The notes: generated by a model from the letters alone, not told the origin. A DNA stretch of 46,904 bases from JAOAJC01 sp964481185 (GCA_964481185.1 CAYZSY010000002.1:1-46904), one strand, 5' to 3'; positions 38,599 through 46,904 are shown, counted from the first letter of the stretch. Translations and numbers: made by a program.

Positions 38599-38805
38599 AT
38601 GGAGAATAGGATTAAAATATCAAAAGAAGAGATAGAAAATATGGGGAGAGAGTGGCCAATAAATCTTGTTGCTAACCTCGATGATGGGGATTCAAAAGGA
38701 TTTTCTTCTTTCGGCCAAATGGACAGAAATCTTGTTGCGCCTTCTAATCTGTTATACAGAATATTTGTTGCTCCATATAGGGGAAATGTTGGGGGAGGAA
38801 GGTAA
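38599..38805 (+). CDS. hypothetical protein, 68 residues, inside a ribosomal operon
   Basis: Not recognised. It begins MENRIKISKEEIENMGREWP and ends YRIFVAPYRGNVGGGR. It starts one base after the L35ae stop and ends one base before the next start, so it is very likely translated. It may be a small ribosome-linked or regulatory protein. An overlapping frame from 38666 is not needed because the next gene has its own ATG at 38807. Confidence 0.65.
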   Translation: MENRIKISKEEIENMGREWPINLVANLDDGDSKGFSSFGQMDRNLVAPSNLLYRIFVAPYRGNVGGGR

Positions 38806-38806
38806 A

Positions 38807-39136
38807 ATGGTGGCAAGGAATAAAAAAGAAAGTGTGAGGCGCAAGAATGGCGAGAAAGTTTTGAGAGAGGTTGCTATACTATCAAGAAATATTCATTTGC
38901 ATTTTATTGACAATATTGATAGAGAACCAAAACTTGAAAGAAGAATTTTATACGACTTGCCAAGAAATGGAGAGTACGATTTGTACATTAGATACCTTGG
39001 TGACAGGGGACCAGTTAGGGCAAGCGGGCTAAATTATATCGGGCTGGCGAAAAAAATTGTTGAGAATCTTGCTTTTCCATTAAACGAGGCGATGAGAATA
39101 ATTGTTATGCCTCAGAAGAAGAGAGGAGCTTATTAA
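38807..39136 (+). CDS. hypothetical basic protein, 109 residues, inside a ribosomal operon
   Basis: Not recognised. A basic N-terminus (MVARNKKESVRRKNGEKVLR) is followed by a mixed domain (ILSRNIHLHFIDNIDREPKL; RNGEYDLYIRYLGDRGPVRA) and a basic end (IVMPQKKRGAY). It does not match L31e, which often lies near L35ae-type genes. Spacing of 1 nt on both sides makes it part of the eL33-uL16 operon. RNA binding is inferred from charge and context only. Confidence 0.65.
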   Translation: MVARNKKESVRRKNGEKVLREVAILSRNIHLHFIDNIDREPKLERRILYDLPRNGEYDLYIRYLGDRGPVRASGLNYIGLAKKIVENLAFPLNEAMRIIVMPQKKRGAY

Positions 39137-39137
39137 A

Positions 39138-39674
39138 ATGGCCATACGAAAAGCAGCATCGTATTCAAAAAAATATGCAAGACCTTTTACAAGAAATTCG
39201 AGAAGAAAAAACAAGGCATATATAAAAACAATACCTCATGTAAAAGTCGCCAAATTTAGCATAGGAAATCTAAAGGATTATAGAGAAGGAAAGCACAAGT
39301 TTGTGGTGAGACTTGTATCTGAAGAACCAGTACAGATAAGGGATAATGCGCTTGAGGCAGGAAGAATGCATGTCCACAAGATACTTGACAAGAAAATCCC
39401 GGGGGAATATTTCTTTGCAGTAAAGGTTCATCCACATCATTTCTTAAGAAATAATAAAACTTCTGGAGTTGCAGGAGCGGATAGATTGTCAACAGGAATG
39501 AGCCATTCTTTTGGTATAATAGAAGGAAGAGCGGCTCTTGTTCCTAAGAACAAAGACATATTTTTTATCACATGCAAAGACGAAAAGGAAGCAAGAATAA
39601 TCAGAGAGGCTGTTGAAAGCGTAAAAGCAAAAATGCCCTGCGCTGCAAAAGTTATGTTTGAGCAGATTAAATGA
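39138..39674 (+). CDS. rpl10e: ribosomal protein uL16 (archaeal L10e)
   Basis: 178 residues from ATG 39138; the frame is open earlier but inside the preceding gene. RKAASYSKKYARPFTRNSRR at the start, IPGEYFFAVKVHPHHFLRNN near residue 92, and GADRLSTGMSHSFG are the family hallmarks. It sits in the peptidyl transferase region of the large subunit. The stop overlaps the next gene by 4 nt. Confidence 0.94.
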   Translation: MAIRKAASYSKKYARPFTRNSRRKNKAYIKTIPHVKVAKFSIGNLKDYREGKHKFVVRLVSEEPVQIRDNALEAGRMHVHKILDKKIPGEYFFAVKVHPHHFLRNNKTSGVAGADRLSTGMSHSFGIIEGRAALVPKNKDIFFITCKDEKEARIIREAVESVKAKMPCAAKVMFEQIK

Positions 39675-40843
39675 GTATGAAATATTTTTTTGTTCTCGGA
39701 AGAAATCCAGAGTTATCTAGAGCAGAGGTATTCTCGTATCTAAAAAAGGAAAATATCTCTTTAAATTATAGTTTTTTTAGAGTTAATGGTTTGCTGGTTG
39801 AAATTGAGAGAGAGATTAATCTGAAAAATGTTATCAATGAACTTGGCGGGACAATTGCTGTTGGAAGGGTTTTGTTCTCTGGGAAGATAAGGGATTTATT
39901 AAAGCAAATAAAAGAAAAACCAGTTTATTTTGGAAGGGAAAATAAAGTTGTTTATTCTCTATTAAATTTTGCTTCTGATGAAAATCTCTCAATGGTTCTT
40001 GAAGCGATGAGAGGGAATTTTAGGAATGAAGGATTAAAGGCAAGATATAAGGGTGTTAGCGGAACAATAAAACTGCAGGATGGAGAGATCTCTCGGGGAA
40101 GCCCTGAAAAAATTATGCTTCGCGACATGAATTATTTCTTGTTTTCTGATGAAAAAAGAGGAAATTTTAGTTTCGGGTTCCTTGAAGAGAGCTATGACAG
40201 TGCTGAAGCTGAAAAAAGAGATATGAAAAAACCATACAGAAGAGAGAGCCTTGCAATATCTCCAAGACTTGCAAGAATTCTAATTAATCTCTCGCAAACA
40301 AAGAAAAATGAGATTCTGCTCGACCCATTCTGCGGAATTGGTGTTATTTTGGGAGAGGCTTTGCTTAAAGGAATTAACACAATTGGAGTTGACATAGATA
40401 AAAGCGCGACTGAAAATGCAAGAAAAAATATGGATTGGTTCAGGGAGAAGTATAAAATAGATGCAAGGCCAATTATTATAAATAAAGACTCTATAAATGT
40501 AAGAATAGATAAGGCAGACGGAATTGCAACAGAACCATTTCTTGGAGAATTAATGACAAAGATGCCAAGCAAAGAAAAAGCAATGCAGATTATTTTTGAA
40601 TTTGAGCATTTAATAATTGGGGTTTTAAATAATGTTAAGAAAGGAATGAAGAAAAATGCAAAATTGGCTTTTAGTTCTCCTTTGATAAAATCCCAAGAAG
40701 GCAGAATTTCGTGCAATATAAATAGAATATGCGAGGAAACCGGTCTCGGTATCTATAATCTCTCGGATGTTAATTTTCCTATAAGAGAATTCCGCCCAGA
40801 TCAGATTGTAGGAAGAAATATATTCGTGCTTGAAGTTGTATAA
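39671..40843 (+). CDS. Trm11/TrmG10-like tRNA guanine-N2 methyltransferase
   Basis: 390 residues. N-terminal THUMP-like part (KYFFVLGRNPELSRAEVFSY; GGTIAVGRVLFSGKI) then a Rossmann methyltransferase with motif I LLDPFCGIGVILGEALLKG near residue 216 and motif II NTIGVDIDKSATENA. The catalytic loop reads GIATEPFLGE instead of the usual D/N-PPY, an altered but recurrent variant. It would modify G10 of tRNA. It overlaps the uL16 gene by 4 nt, coupling tRNA modification and ribosome synthesis. Confidence 0.82.
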   Translation: MSMKYFFVLGRNPELSRAEVFSYLKKENISLNYSFFRVNGLLVEIEREINLKNVINELGGTIAVGRVLFSGKIRDLLKQIKEKPVYFGRENKVVYSLLNFASDENLSMVLEAMRGNFRNEGLKARYKGVSGTIKLQDGEISRGSPEKIMLRDMNYFLFSDEKRGNFSFGFLEESYDSAEAEKRDMKKPYRRESLAISPRLARILINLSQTKKNEILLDPFCGIGVILGEALLKGINTIGVDIDKSATENARKNMDWFREKYKIDARPIIINKDSINVRIDKADGIATEPFLGELMTKMPSKEKAMQIIFEFEHLIIGVLNNVKKGMKKNAKLAFSSPLIKSQEGRISCNINRICEETGLGIYNLSDVNFPIREFRPDQIVGRNIFVLEVV

Positions 40844-40892
40844 TTGCATTGATTAAAGCAATCTTTATTAACTATGGTTGTTGATTATTAAA

Positions 40893-43481
40893 ATGGGTGG
40901 AAAAGAGGGAAATAAGAAAGAGACAACTGGAAAATTTGTAAGATGGTTTTCTGAACTAAGCAATAAAGACGTTGCAATTGCAGGAGGAAAAGGGGCTTCG
41001 CTTGCAGAGATGTACAATACAAAATTTCCAATCCCTCCAGGATTTATAATTACTGCCCAATCTTATTCATATTTTATGGAGAACTCTGGATTGCTTGAAG
41101 AAATAAAAGACAAACTTTCTGGAATTGATATTGAAGATACAGAAAATCTTGAAAATGTGTCCAATGATATAAGGGAGATTATCTCAAAAGCAGAAATGCC
41201 ATTGGAAATGGAAAGTGAGATTATTGATGCTTACGATGTCCTCGATGTCAACAAAGCTGCACTTGCTGGAGCAACACAAACAGTACTTGGAATATTAAAC
41301 CGCTCGAGAGAGCCGCCTTTTGTTGCTGTAAGGAGCTCTGCAACAACAGAAGATTTAGCTGACGCAAGTTTTGCAGGGCAGCAAGAGAGTTTTATTAATG
41401 TGAAGGGAAAGTATGCACTTATAGAAAAAGTAAAGGAATGTTTTGCATCTTTATTTACTGCAAGAGCCATTTATTACAGGGAAAAGAAGGGATTTGGGCA
41501 GGAAAAAGCACAGCTTGCGGTTGTTGTGCAAAAAATGGTAGATGCGGATAAATCAGGAGTAATTTTCTCTAGGAATCCAATAACAATGGAAGATACAATA
41601 ATGATAGAAGCTGTCTGGGGACTTGGAGAGGGAATCGTTTCTGGAAGAATAAAGCCAGATAATTATATTATTGACGGAAATGTTGAGAATTTCAAAGTTT
41701 TAGAGACAAAGATTGCAGAGAAGAAAGTTGCAATTGTAAGAGACTCTTCAGGAGAAAACAAAGTCGTTAAACTTACAAAAGAGAGAGCGAACCAGCAGGT
41801 TTTATCTAATTATGAACTGAAAATATATTCTATATATGCAAAGCAACTTGAAGAACATTACAAGAAGCCGCAGGATATTGAATTTGCTATCTCTGGAAGG
41901 GATTTTTATATTGTGCAGTCGAGGCCAATAACAACTCTAAGCGAGAAAAAGAAAGCAAACAGAGAACTTGGCGGAGAAGTTATATTGTCTGGGCTTGGTG
42001 CTTCTCCTGGAATAAACTCTGGAAAAGTAAAAATTGTTTATTCTCTTGATGACCTAAAGAAGATTCAGAAAGGAGATGTTCTTGTCACAAAAATGACAAA
42101 TCCTGACATGGTTGTGACAATGCAGAGAGCTGCTGCAATAGTAACTGATGAAGGGGGTATTACTTCACATGCAAGTATTGTTTCAAGAGAGATGGGTATT
42201 CCTGCTGTTGTAGGAACTGGGAACGCTACAAAATCTCTTAAAGATGAAGAAATTGTAACCGTAGATGGAGACAGCGGAAAGGTTTATGCAGGGCAGGGAG
42301 AGACAAAAATCTCCAAAGTTGAGCCGATTGTTCAAACAAAGACAAAAATAAAAGTAATTGTTGATTTGCCAGATTTTGCAGAGAGAGCTACTCTTTCTGG
42401 TGCAAAAGAGGTTGGGCTTACAAGAATTGAAGGAATAATTGCTGAATCTGGAAAGCATCCTCTTTATTTTGTCAAGAATAAAGCAATGAAAGAGTATGAA
42501 GAGTTAATTTATAATGGAATCAGAAAAATTGCAGAGCATTTTGAAGGAGCGTGGATAAGAAGCTCTGACATAAGAAGCGACGAATACAGGAATCTTGAAG
42601 GAGCGCCAAAAATTGTTGAAGGAAATCCGATGCTTGGAGATCACGGAATAAGATTTGGTCTTGAGCACAAAGAAATTTTAAGGGCAGAGATAGAAGCAAT
42701 AGTAAAAGTAGCAAAAGATTTTCCAGACAAGAAGATAGGGTTAATGATGCCTCAGATTATCAGCGTTACCGAGCTTAAAGAAACCAAAAAGATAGCATCT
42801 GAAGTTGGCTATCCTGATAATTTCCTTATTGGGATAATGGTAGAAACTCCTGCAGCTGTCCAGATAATAAATGACTTGTGCATTGAGGGAATTTCGTTTA
42901 TCAGTTTTGGTACAAATGATTTAACACAATATATTCTTGCGATAGACAGGAACAATTCTGAAGTGCAGTATATCTATGATGAGATGAATCCTGCAGTATT
43001 ATCAGCATTGAGTTATGTGATAAGGAGATGCAAAAAGTATGGTGTTGAGACAAGCATATGCGGGCAGTCAGGAAGCAAAGATGATATGGTAAGATTTTTG
43101 GTTTCTGAAGGCATATCTTCAATATCTGTAAATGCAGATGCCGCAGAGAGAGTAAGCAAGCTTGTTGCAGAGCTTGAAGCAGGCAAATGGGGCGAGAAGC
43201 CAAAAGAAGATGAAAATGAGAAGAGAAAAGAACAAGCAAAGAAAGAGGAAATAAGAAAAGAGGATAATAAAGAAGAGATAGTTGAAGGAGAGGAAGATAA
43301 GAATGAAGAGAATAATAGTGATGTTGCTGAAGAGGAAGTAGAAGACGAATATAGCCCTGGAGATAGTAAAAAAGACAACGATATTCCACAATTAAATGAC
43401 GCCATCCCTATAGATTCAAGCTTATTTGAAGAGAGAGAAAAAGAAGAATTTAATCTTGAGAAAGAGCTGAAAAAGCTATAG
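40893..43481 (+). CDS. ppsA: phosphoenolpyruvate synthase with acidic C-terminal tail
   Basis: The start is ATG 40893, about 862 residues. The N-terminal ATP-grasp-like domain (SNKDVAIAGGKGASLAEMYN; VAVRSSATTEDLADASFAGQ), the swivelling domain with the phosphohistidine in GGITSHASIVSREMGIPAVV near residue 420, and the PEP domain (ISFGTNDLTQYILAIDRNNS; SICGQSGSKD with the catalytic Cys) are all intact. It interconverts pyruvate and PEP. The last 95 residues are a low-complexity Glu/Lys tail (EEEVEDEYSPGDSKKDNDIP) not typical of the family. Confidence 0.95.
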   Translation: MGGKEGNKKETTGKFVRWFSELSNKDVAIAGGKGASLAEMYNTKFPIPPGFIITAQSYSYFMENSGLLEEIKDKLSGIDIEDTENLENVSNDIREIISKAEMPLEMESEIIDAYDVLDVNKAALAGATQTVLGILNRSREPPFVAVRSSATTEDLADASFAGQQESFINVKGKYALIEKVKECFASLFTARAIYYREKKGFGQEKAQLAVVVQKMVDADKSGVIFSRNPITMEDTIMIEAVWGLGEGIVSGRIKPDNYIIDGNVENFKVLETKIAEKKVAIVRDSSGENKVVKLTKERANQQVLSNYELKIYSIYAKQLEEHYKKPQDIEFAISGRDFYIVQSRPITTLSEKKKANRELGGEVILSGLGASPGINSGKVKIVYSLDDLKKIQKGDVLVTKMTNPDMVVTMQRAAAIVTDEGGITSHASIVSREMGIPAVVGTGNATKSLKDEEIVTVDGDSGKVYAGQGETKISKVEPIVQTKTKIKVIVDLPDFAERATLSGAKEVGLTRIEGIIAESGKHPLYFVKNKAMKEYEELIYNGIRKIAEHFEGAWIRSSDIRSDEYRNLEGAPKIVEGNPMLGDHGIRFGLEHKEILRAEIEAIVKVAKDFPDKKIGLMMPQIISVTELKETKKIASEVGYPDNFLIGIMVETPAAVQIINDLCIEGISFISFGTNDLTQYILAIDRNNSEVQYIYDEMNPAVLSALSYVIRRCKKYGVETSICGQSGSKDDMVRFLVSEGISSISVNADAAERVSKLVAELEAGKWGEKPKEDENEKRKEQAKKEEIRKEDNKEEIVEGEEDKNEENNSDVAEEEVEDEYSPGDSKKDNDIPQLNDAIPIDSSLFEEREKEEFNLEKELKKL

Positions 43482-43557
43482 ATTTAATAGAAAATTGTTA
43501 CTACCCTTAAGTTACTATATTAAAAAGGTTTAAATAGTATATATTCTTATAGAGATT

Positions 43558-44376
43558 ATGACAAATAGTACTGAAAATCAGGAGAAGTACCAAGCATTTT
43601 TTGATGCAATGGATGAGTTAAGCAGGGCTGACAAACTTAACGAGCAGGCTGCAAAAGACCCAAGATCAAAAGTGAAAGACAATGCTATTGATGACCTTGT
43701 GAAATATGCTCAAGAACGTGCACTTAAGGATGGTGTTGATAAGCTTCCAAATGACTTCTATAACCAAGATATTCAAAAATATATTGGATTGAGATCAAGC
43801 GAGGCAAATGAGAGATCTGCAAATATACTATCCGGTAATCTTGAATCAATTGTTAATGAGATACCTAGTGATAAATTATCAAAACTTGCCGGAAGCAAAG
43901 AGATTGCTGAAAGAGTAGAAGGAGAAGATATTTATGTTCTTGGCGCATATAGACAATGGAAATCTTATGAAGGTTTTAAGGAAAAATACGAGAAAGGCGA
44001 GCCAATATCTGGAGATGAAGAAAAAATTATAGGCGGACTTCGTGAGATTGCCGCAAGAAGCCTTGGAAATAAACTTGCAGAAAAAGTAAAAAATGAAGGA
44101 TACAGCAAAGATATACAAAATCAGTCAAGAGCACTTGCATATGCTGCAGTTCAGCATGGTTATGTTTCTGACATCAAAGAGGATGTTTTGTCTGGATTAG
44201 AAAAACTTGCTGAAGAGCACAAGAAAAACTATGAGAAGATTGCTTATGAGAAAACTCCTGTTGAGGAAATATTCAGAAAGACTCTCAAGAAAATGGGAAG
44301 CGATAAAGATATAAAAGAATTTGAGCTTGCAAGAAACCTCGTATACAAGATAGGTAAAGAAGATGACAAAGAATGA
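43558..44376 (+). CDS. hypothetical helical protein, 272 residues
   Basis: Not recognised. Predominantly helical and charged (DKLNEQAAKDPRSKVKDNAI; EEKIIGGLREIAARSLGNKL). No membrane segment. A TATA box TTTAAATA at 43529-43536 makes it leaderless. The next small gene begins 1 nt after its stop (another in-frame ATG lies 15 nt earlier). Possibly an operon of lineage-specific proteins. Confidence 0.6.
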   Translation: MTNSTENQEKYQAFFDAMDELSRADKLNEQAAKDPRSKVKDNAIDDLVKYAQERALKDGVDKLPNDFYNQDIQKYIGLRSSEANERSANILSGNLESIVNEIPSDKLSKLAGSKEIAERVEGEDIYVLGAYRQWKSYEGFKEKYEKGEPISGDEEKIIGGLREIAARSLGNKLAEKVKNEGYSKDIQNQSRALAYAAVQHGYVSDIKEDVLSGLEKLAEEHKKNYEKIAYEKTPVEEIFRKTLKKMGSDKDIKEFELARNLVYKIGKEDDKE

Positions 44377-44377
44377 G

Positions 44378-44599
44378 ATGAATGAAAATAGGTATTGCAA
44401 TGAAGCCCAAGATGAACTTAAGAATGTCTGGGATTTTGCAATAATGCAGTACGAGGGAGGCTTAAACAGAGAAGCAATATATGCAGCTGTAAGAGGAAGC
44501 CATCGTTTTAGAAAATTTTCTGGGGCAAAGACAGACTTTTATATGGAAATGAGATCTCATATAGAAAAGGCCATTGATTCTGTTGATTCTAAACTTTGA
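44378..44599 (+). CDS. hypothetical protein, about 73 residues
   Basis: Not recognised. Helical, with DELKNVWDFAIMQYEGGLNR and FYMEMRSHIEKAIDSVDSKL. Start taken at ATG 44378, directly after the previous stop; ATG 44363 is also in frame. Its stop (44597-44599) touches the second hairpin element. Confidence 0.5.
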   Translation: MNENRYCNEAQDELKNVWDFAIMQYEGGLNREAIYAAVRGSHRFRKFSGAKTDFYMEMRSHIEKAIDSVDSKL

Positions 44600-44718
44600 T
44601 ACAGAGCACAAACTATGACTTTTAAGTCATAGATAATTGCATAGTTTGTCTCTGTCTCTCAAAGTCCAAACAAACCTTGGCTTTTAAGCCAAGGTAAAAT
44701 ACAAGGACTTTTTGATGT
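44597..44718. repeat. two-domain hairpin element, copy 2
   Basis: Left domain AGAG-C-ACAAACTAT (44603-44616) pairs with ATAGTTTGTCTCT (44641-44653), nearly identical to copy 1. Right domain AAAGTCC (44661-44667) pairs with GGACTTT (44705-44711), where copy 1 has AAATCC/GGATTT: an A-T to G-C swap on both sides. The inner hairpin CCTTGGCTT/AAGCCAAGG (44675-44694) replaces CCATGGGCT/AGCCCATGG with several compensatory changes. Copy 1's extra CAGAT/ATCTG hairpin is absent. Between two convergent genes. Confidence 0.75.
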
Positions 44719-44728
44719 GAAAATTAAT

Positions 44729-45538
44729 TTATTTTTTCTCAATCATTTTATTTATCAGGCCCGTCATCTCTGACATAAATTTCTCTGCAATTTCCTGCCA
44801 TCTGTCTATTTCAGAACCTTTTACCTCTGAAACTTTTCCATGAGAGATATTTTTGTGCATTGCAAACAAATCATTAAACGCTCTTACATAACCTGTAGAA
44901 ACCATTCCTGTGTCTACAAATGCTTCTTTAAGCATCTCACCTATCTGTTCTGGGCTTGGAGGCATTTTTCCTGCAACAATAAGAGCTGCCTGCGCAGAAT
45001 CAACCATTGTCCAATAAATTCCCTCTATAGCTCCCATTTCTGCAATCTTGCTTCTTACAAGATGGGTCGGGGCTCTTTGCAATGCTACAAAAGCAGCTTC
45101 AGGCGTTGACCTTATTTTTCCTTTTTCAAGAAGGAATTTAAGAGGTGTAAAAAATCCGCCCAAATCTATGAGCGCTTCTCCATATCTCAAAATGTTAAGA
45201 ACAACAGGATCTCCATGAATTAAATCCTGCCACCATGTTGTAAGTTTAATTGTGTTTATATGCAACTCTTTTCCATAATCTTTCCCAGCTATTAACTTTC
45301 CTAATTCTTCCCTGTACCAAGCTATGAGCTCCAAATCCCATTCAACAGAGGCGTCATCTATGATTAAAACTATATCTATATCTGACTTAGTTGTCTGAGT
45401 GTTTTTTGCCTGAGAGCCAAAAAGGATTGATGCTTTTAGAAGCCTGTCAAACTTTGCCTGCGCCCTTGATGCAAAATCCAGAGAAATATCTCTTTCACTT
45501 ACAAGTCTCGTCTCTTTCTTATCACCTTTCTTTCTCAT
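44729..45538 (-). CDS. nucleotidyltransferase (MNT-like), paralog of 36285-38099
   Basis: About 269 residues from MRKKGDKKETRLV; the frame is open further upstream but overlaps the next gene in noncoding-looking sequence. The signature ASILFGSQAKNTQTTKSDID plus IVLIID gives the GS..k...SDiD site. The C-terminal helical part (GGFFTPLKFLLEKGKIRSTP; AFNDLFAMHKNISHGK) parallels the larger nucleotidyltransferase, and the HKNISHG segment could belong to a HEPN-like or KNTase-C-like bundle. Function unknown; possibly a nucleotide-transferring regulator. Confidence 0.7.
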   Translation of the reverse strand: MRKKGDKKETRLVSERDISLDFASRAQAKFDRLLKASILFGSQAKNTQTTKSDIDIVLIIDDASVEWDLELIAWYREELGKLIAGKDYGKELHINTIKLTTWWQDLIHGDPVVLNILRYGEALIDLGGFFTPLKFLLEKGKIRSTPEAAFVALQRAPTHLVRSKIAEMGAIEGIYWTMVDSAQAALIVAGKMPPSPEQIGEMLKEAFVDTGMVSTGYVRAFNDLFAMHKNISHGKVSEVKGSEIDRWQEIAEKFMSEMTGLINKMIEKK

Positions 45539-45585
45539 TTTATTATATATTCTAATATGATATTTAAAGATTGCCTTTGCAATAA

Positions 45586-46890
45586 TTATTCCATAGGGCT
45601 GCCTGAAAGCCTGCTTCGTCCTGCTATCTGCCCGCCAAGCTCTGTTGGAAGATTTGCAAATCCTGCTCCATACAATGAATGATGTATCTCGGGATTCATT
45701 CCATATCCTGAAAAATAGCCTCTTGAGCTCCAATAACTTCCCGCACCTGGAGCATAAATTGGAGAGCCGAATGCTCTAAGTGTCTCTTGCAGTGGAGTTG
45801 ACTGGAAATGCTGATACCAGTTTCCAACTTCAACAACTTTCTTGATTTTGTCAAAATTCTTACTCTCTTCTTTAAGCCATCTAAAAGTTTCTTTAGGAAC
45901 ATTACCCATTCCCATGGGCAACTCAATGTTTTCAATGCCGAAATTGTCAGATAGATGAATATGCTTTAGCACAGGAGCAATTGCTTTTGCCTCAATTTTT
46001 AATTCCTCATCTCCTGCCCCGAATTTTCTAATCTGGTTTATATGTCCAACATCCCAGGTTGCACCAATCAATTTCTCAGCTTCTTCTCTTGCCTGGTCCT
46101 TTGAAAGACCGCACTCTTTAACAGCTTTTGCCGCAAATCTATCTCTTGTTTCTTCAATTAATTTCCTTATGTCCCTCCCAGATGTTATAATTGCTTGACC
46201 AGCAGGATGATTTTCTAAGCTTATAATTGGAGAGTGCTCTCCAAATTTTTTGTAAGAATCCAGGGCGACATTTGAAAATGTTTCTGCTGACTTGTTAATT
46301 GCAAATTCCTTTAATGGTTTAAGCACTTGGGGAATCTGGCTTGTTTCTATAGAACGCAAGACATGAACTCCATCTCTTACTGTTTTTGCAAGTTCTATTA
46401 AATTCTCTGGCTTATTAAGCTCGTTTATTCTTGGCTCAATTTTGGCCCTAAATTTATCTAACTTTTCAATATTCTCTTTTGCTTTCTCAGAGTTGCTTAA
46501 TTCAAAAGTCCTGTAACTCTGGTCAAAAATTTCCTTTAAATTATTATATGCCTGCCTAAGATTAATATCTCCGTAAGATATTGTTTTCATCTGGTCTCTG
46601 TAAAAATCCATGACTTCCGGCTTTTCTTTTTCCAAGAATTTCTCAAAAGCTTCTGTCTTTCCAGTCACATAATCTTTATAGCTGTTTATTATATCTTTCT
46701 CGTTAATCTTCTTATTTTCTTTGCTTTCTATAAGCTTAATCCCTTTTTCAATTGTTGATTCTCCCAATTCTGCAGCATAATCAAGGTGATGCAATTGGTC
46801 ATACCAGTTTTTTTCATTAATTTCTGATATTTTATCTTTTATTGAAACTTCTTTTTTGTCTTCGCTCAAAAACAAACCCTCCCTTATCAC
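45586..46890 (-). CDS. TIM-barrel protein, sugar isomerase/AP-endonuclease-2 superfamily-like
   Basis: 434 residues. The C-terminal half has the superfamily pattern: GATWDVGHINQIRKFG near residue 279 (Asp and His metal ligands), VLKHIHLSDNFGIENIELPM near residue 309, then VPKETFRWLKE. The N-terminal 170 residues form an unusual charged helical extension. The start is GTG 46890 with an in-frame stop just upstream; the window ends 14 nt later. A sugar-isomerase or DNA-repair role cannot be chosen. The C-terminus is Gly/Tyr-rich (YWSSRGYFSGYGMNPEI). Confidence 0.65.
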   Translation of the reverse strand: MIREGLFLSEDKKEVSIKDKISEINEKNWYDQLHHLDYAAELGESTIEKGIKLIESKENKKINEKDIINSYKDYVTGKTEAFEKFLEKEKPEVMDFYRDQMKTISYGDINLRQAYNNLKEIFDQSYRTFELSNSEKAKENIEKLDKFRAKIEPRINELNKPENLIELAKTVRDGVHVLRSIETSQIPQVLKPLKEFAINKSAETFSNVALDSYKKFGEHSPIISLENHPAGQAIITSGRDIRKLIEETRDRFAAKAVKECGLSKDQAREEAEKLIGATWDVGHINQIRKFGAGDEELKIEAKAIAPVLKHIHLSDNFGIENIELPMGMGNVPKETFRWLKEESKNFDKIKKVVEVGNWYQHFQSTPLQETLRAFGSPIYAPGAGSYWSSRGYFSGYGMNPEIHHSLYGAGFANLPTELGGQIAGRSRLSGSPME

Positions 46891-46904
46891 TTTCCATTAA
46901 GCAT

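Noticed and set aside
38666..38806. Upstream extension of the 109-residue gene
   Set aside because: It overlaps the 68-residue gene; ATG 38807 directly follows that gene's stop and fits the one-base spacing of the operon.
43013..43405. Serine/leucine-rich minus-strand frames opposite the PEP synthase tail
   Set aside because: Low-complexity antisense of the Glu/Lys tail; no start signal.
1..46904. CRISPR array or full insertion sequence with transposase
   Set aside because: No regularly spaced direct repeats and no transposase or integrase gene were found; only small palindromic elements and an att-like duplication are present.

Overview
The window looks like a chromosomal piece of a small-genome archaeon, most likely a DPANN lineage of the Pacearchaeota/Woesearchaeota type. 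It carries archaeal-only translation genes (L7Ae, S28e, L24e, L35ae, L10e-type uL16), Kae1, a group II thermosome, RtcB with archease, intron-bearing tRNA genes, and TATA boxes about 22-30 nt before leaderless starts. It also encodes a bacterial-type DNA gyrase, and the DNA is AT-rich. The phylum call is inference; the archaeal call is strong.

Layout. 1-5.2 kb: tRNA-Glu, an EgtD-like methyltransferase, an intron-containing tRNA-Ile(UAU), a UPF0200-like kinase overlapping YchF, two tandem DUF167 genes, a metallopeptidase overlapping a DUF192 gene, and a 39-residue basic protein. 5.3-14 kb: two small minus-strand genes, kae1, an L7Ae-S28e-L24e operon with a structured leader, then gyrB (interrupted by an HNH intein) and gyrA. 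14-20.3 kb is a looser accessory stretch: a DsbA-like thioredoxin, tRNA-Pro, small unknown genes, a two-domain hairpin repeat, a Fic enzyme, tRNA-Asp with a duplicated 3' end and a hairpin-rich trailer, an AbrB/RelE toxin-antitoxin pair, and a P-loop ATPase coupled to a membrane-anchored winged-helix protein. 20.3-31.8 kb: a zinc ribbon protein, a SPOUT methyltransferase, a membrane GGDEF protein, RtcB and archease, a NucS-like nuclease, a matrixin-like protease, surface proteins, and a minus-strand operon of double GNAT, two CoA-transferase subunits and a MazG-like enzyme. 31.8-36.3 kb: tRNA-Tyr with a 111-nt intron, a circularly permuted GTPase, a small acidic protein, the thermosome, tRNA-Gly and tRNA-Val. 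36.3-46.9 kb: a nucleotidyltransferase, a ribosomal operon (eL33, two unknown proteins, uL16, a Trm11-like methyltransferase), PEP synthase with an acidic tail, two unknown genes, the second copy of the hairpin repeat, a second nucleotidyltransferase and a TIM-barrel protein.

How it fits together. Most genes serve translation and RNA processing. RtcB and archease would ligate the exons of the intron-bearing tRNAs seen here. Kae1, the Trm11-like enzyme and the SPOUT enzyme are modification enzymes for tRNA or translation factors.

The most unusual signal is non-coding. (i) A roughly 120-135 nt element with two structured domains occurs twice, 28 kb apart, with compensatory base changes in its stems. 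(ii) A double-hairpin module is shared by the L7Ae leader and the tRNA-Asp trailer. (iii) Perfect palindromes lie inside two tRNA introns and upstream of tRNA-Pro. Together they suggest families of small palindromic elements, either structured RNAs or DNA-level mobile hairpins, that have settled in and around RNA genes.
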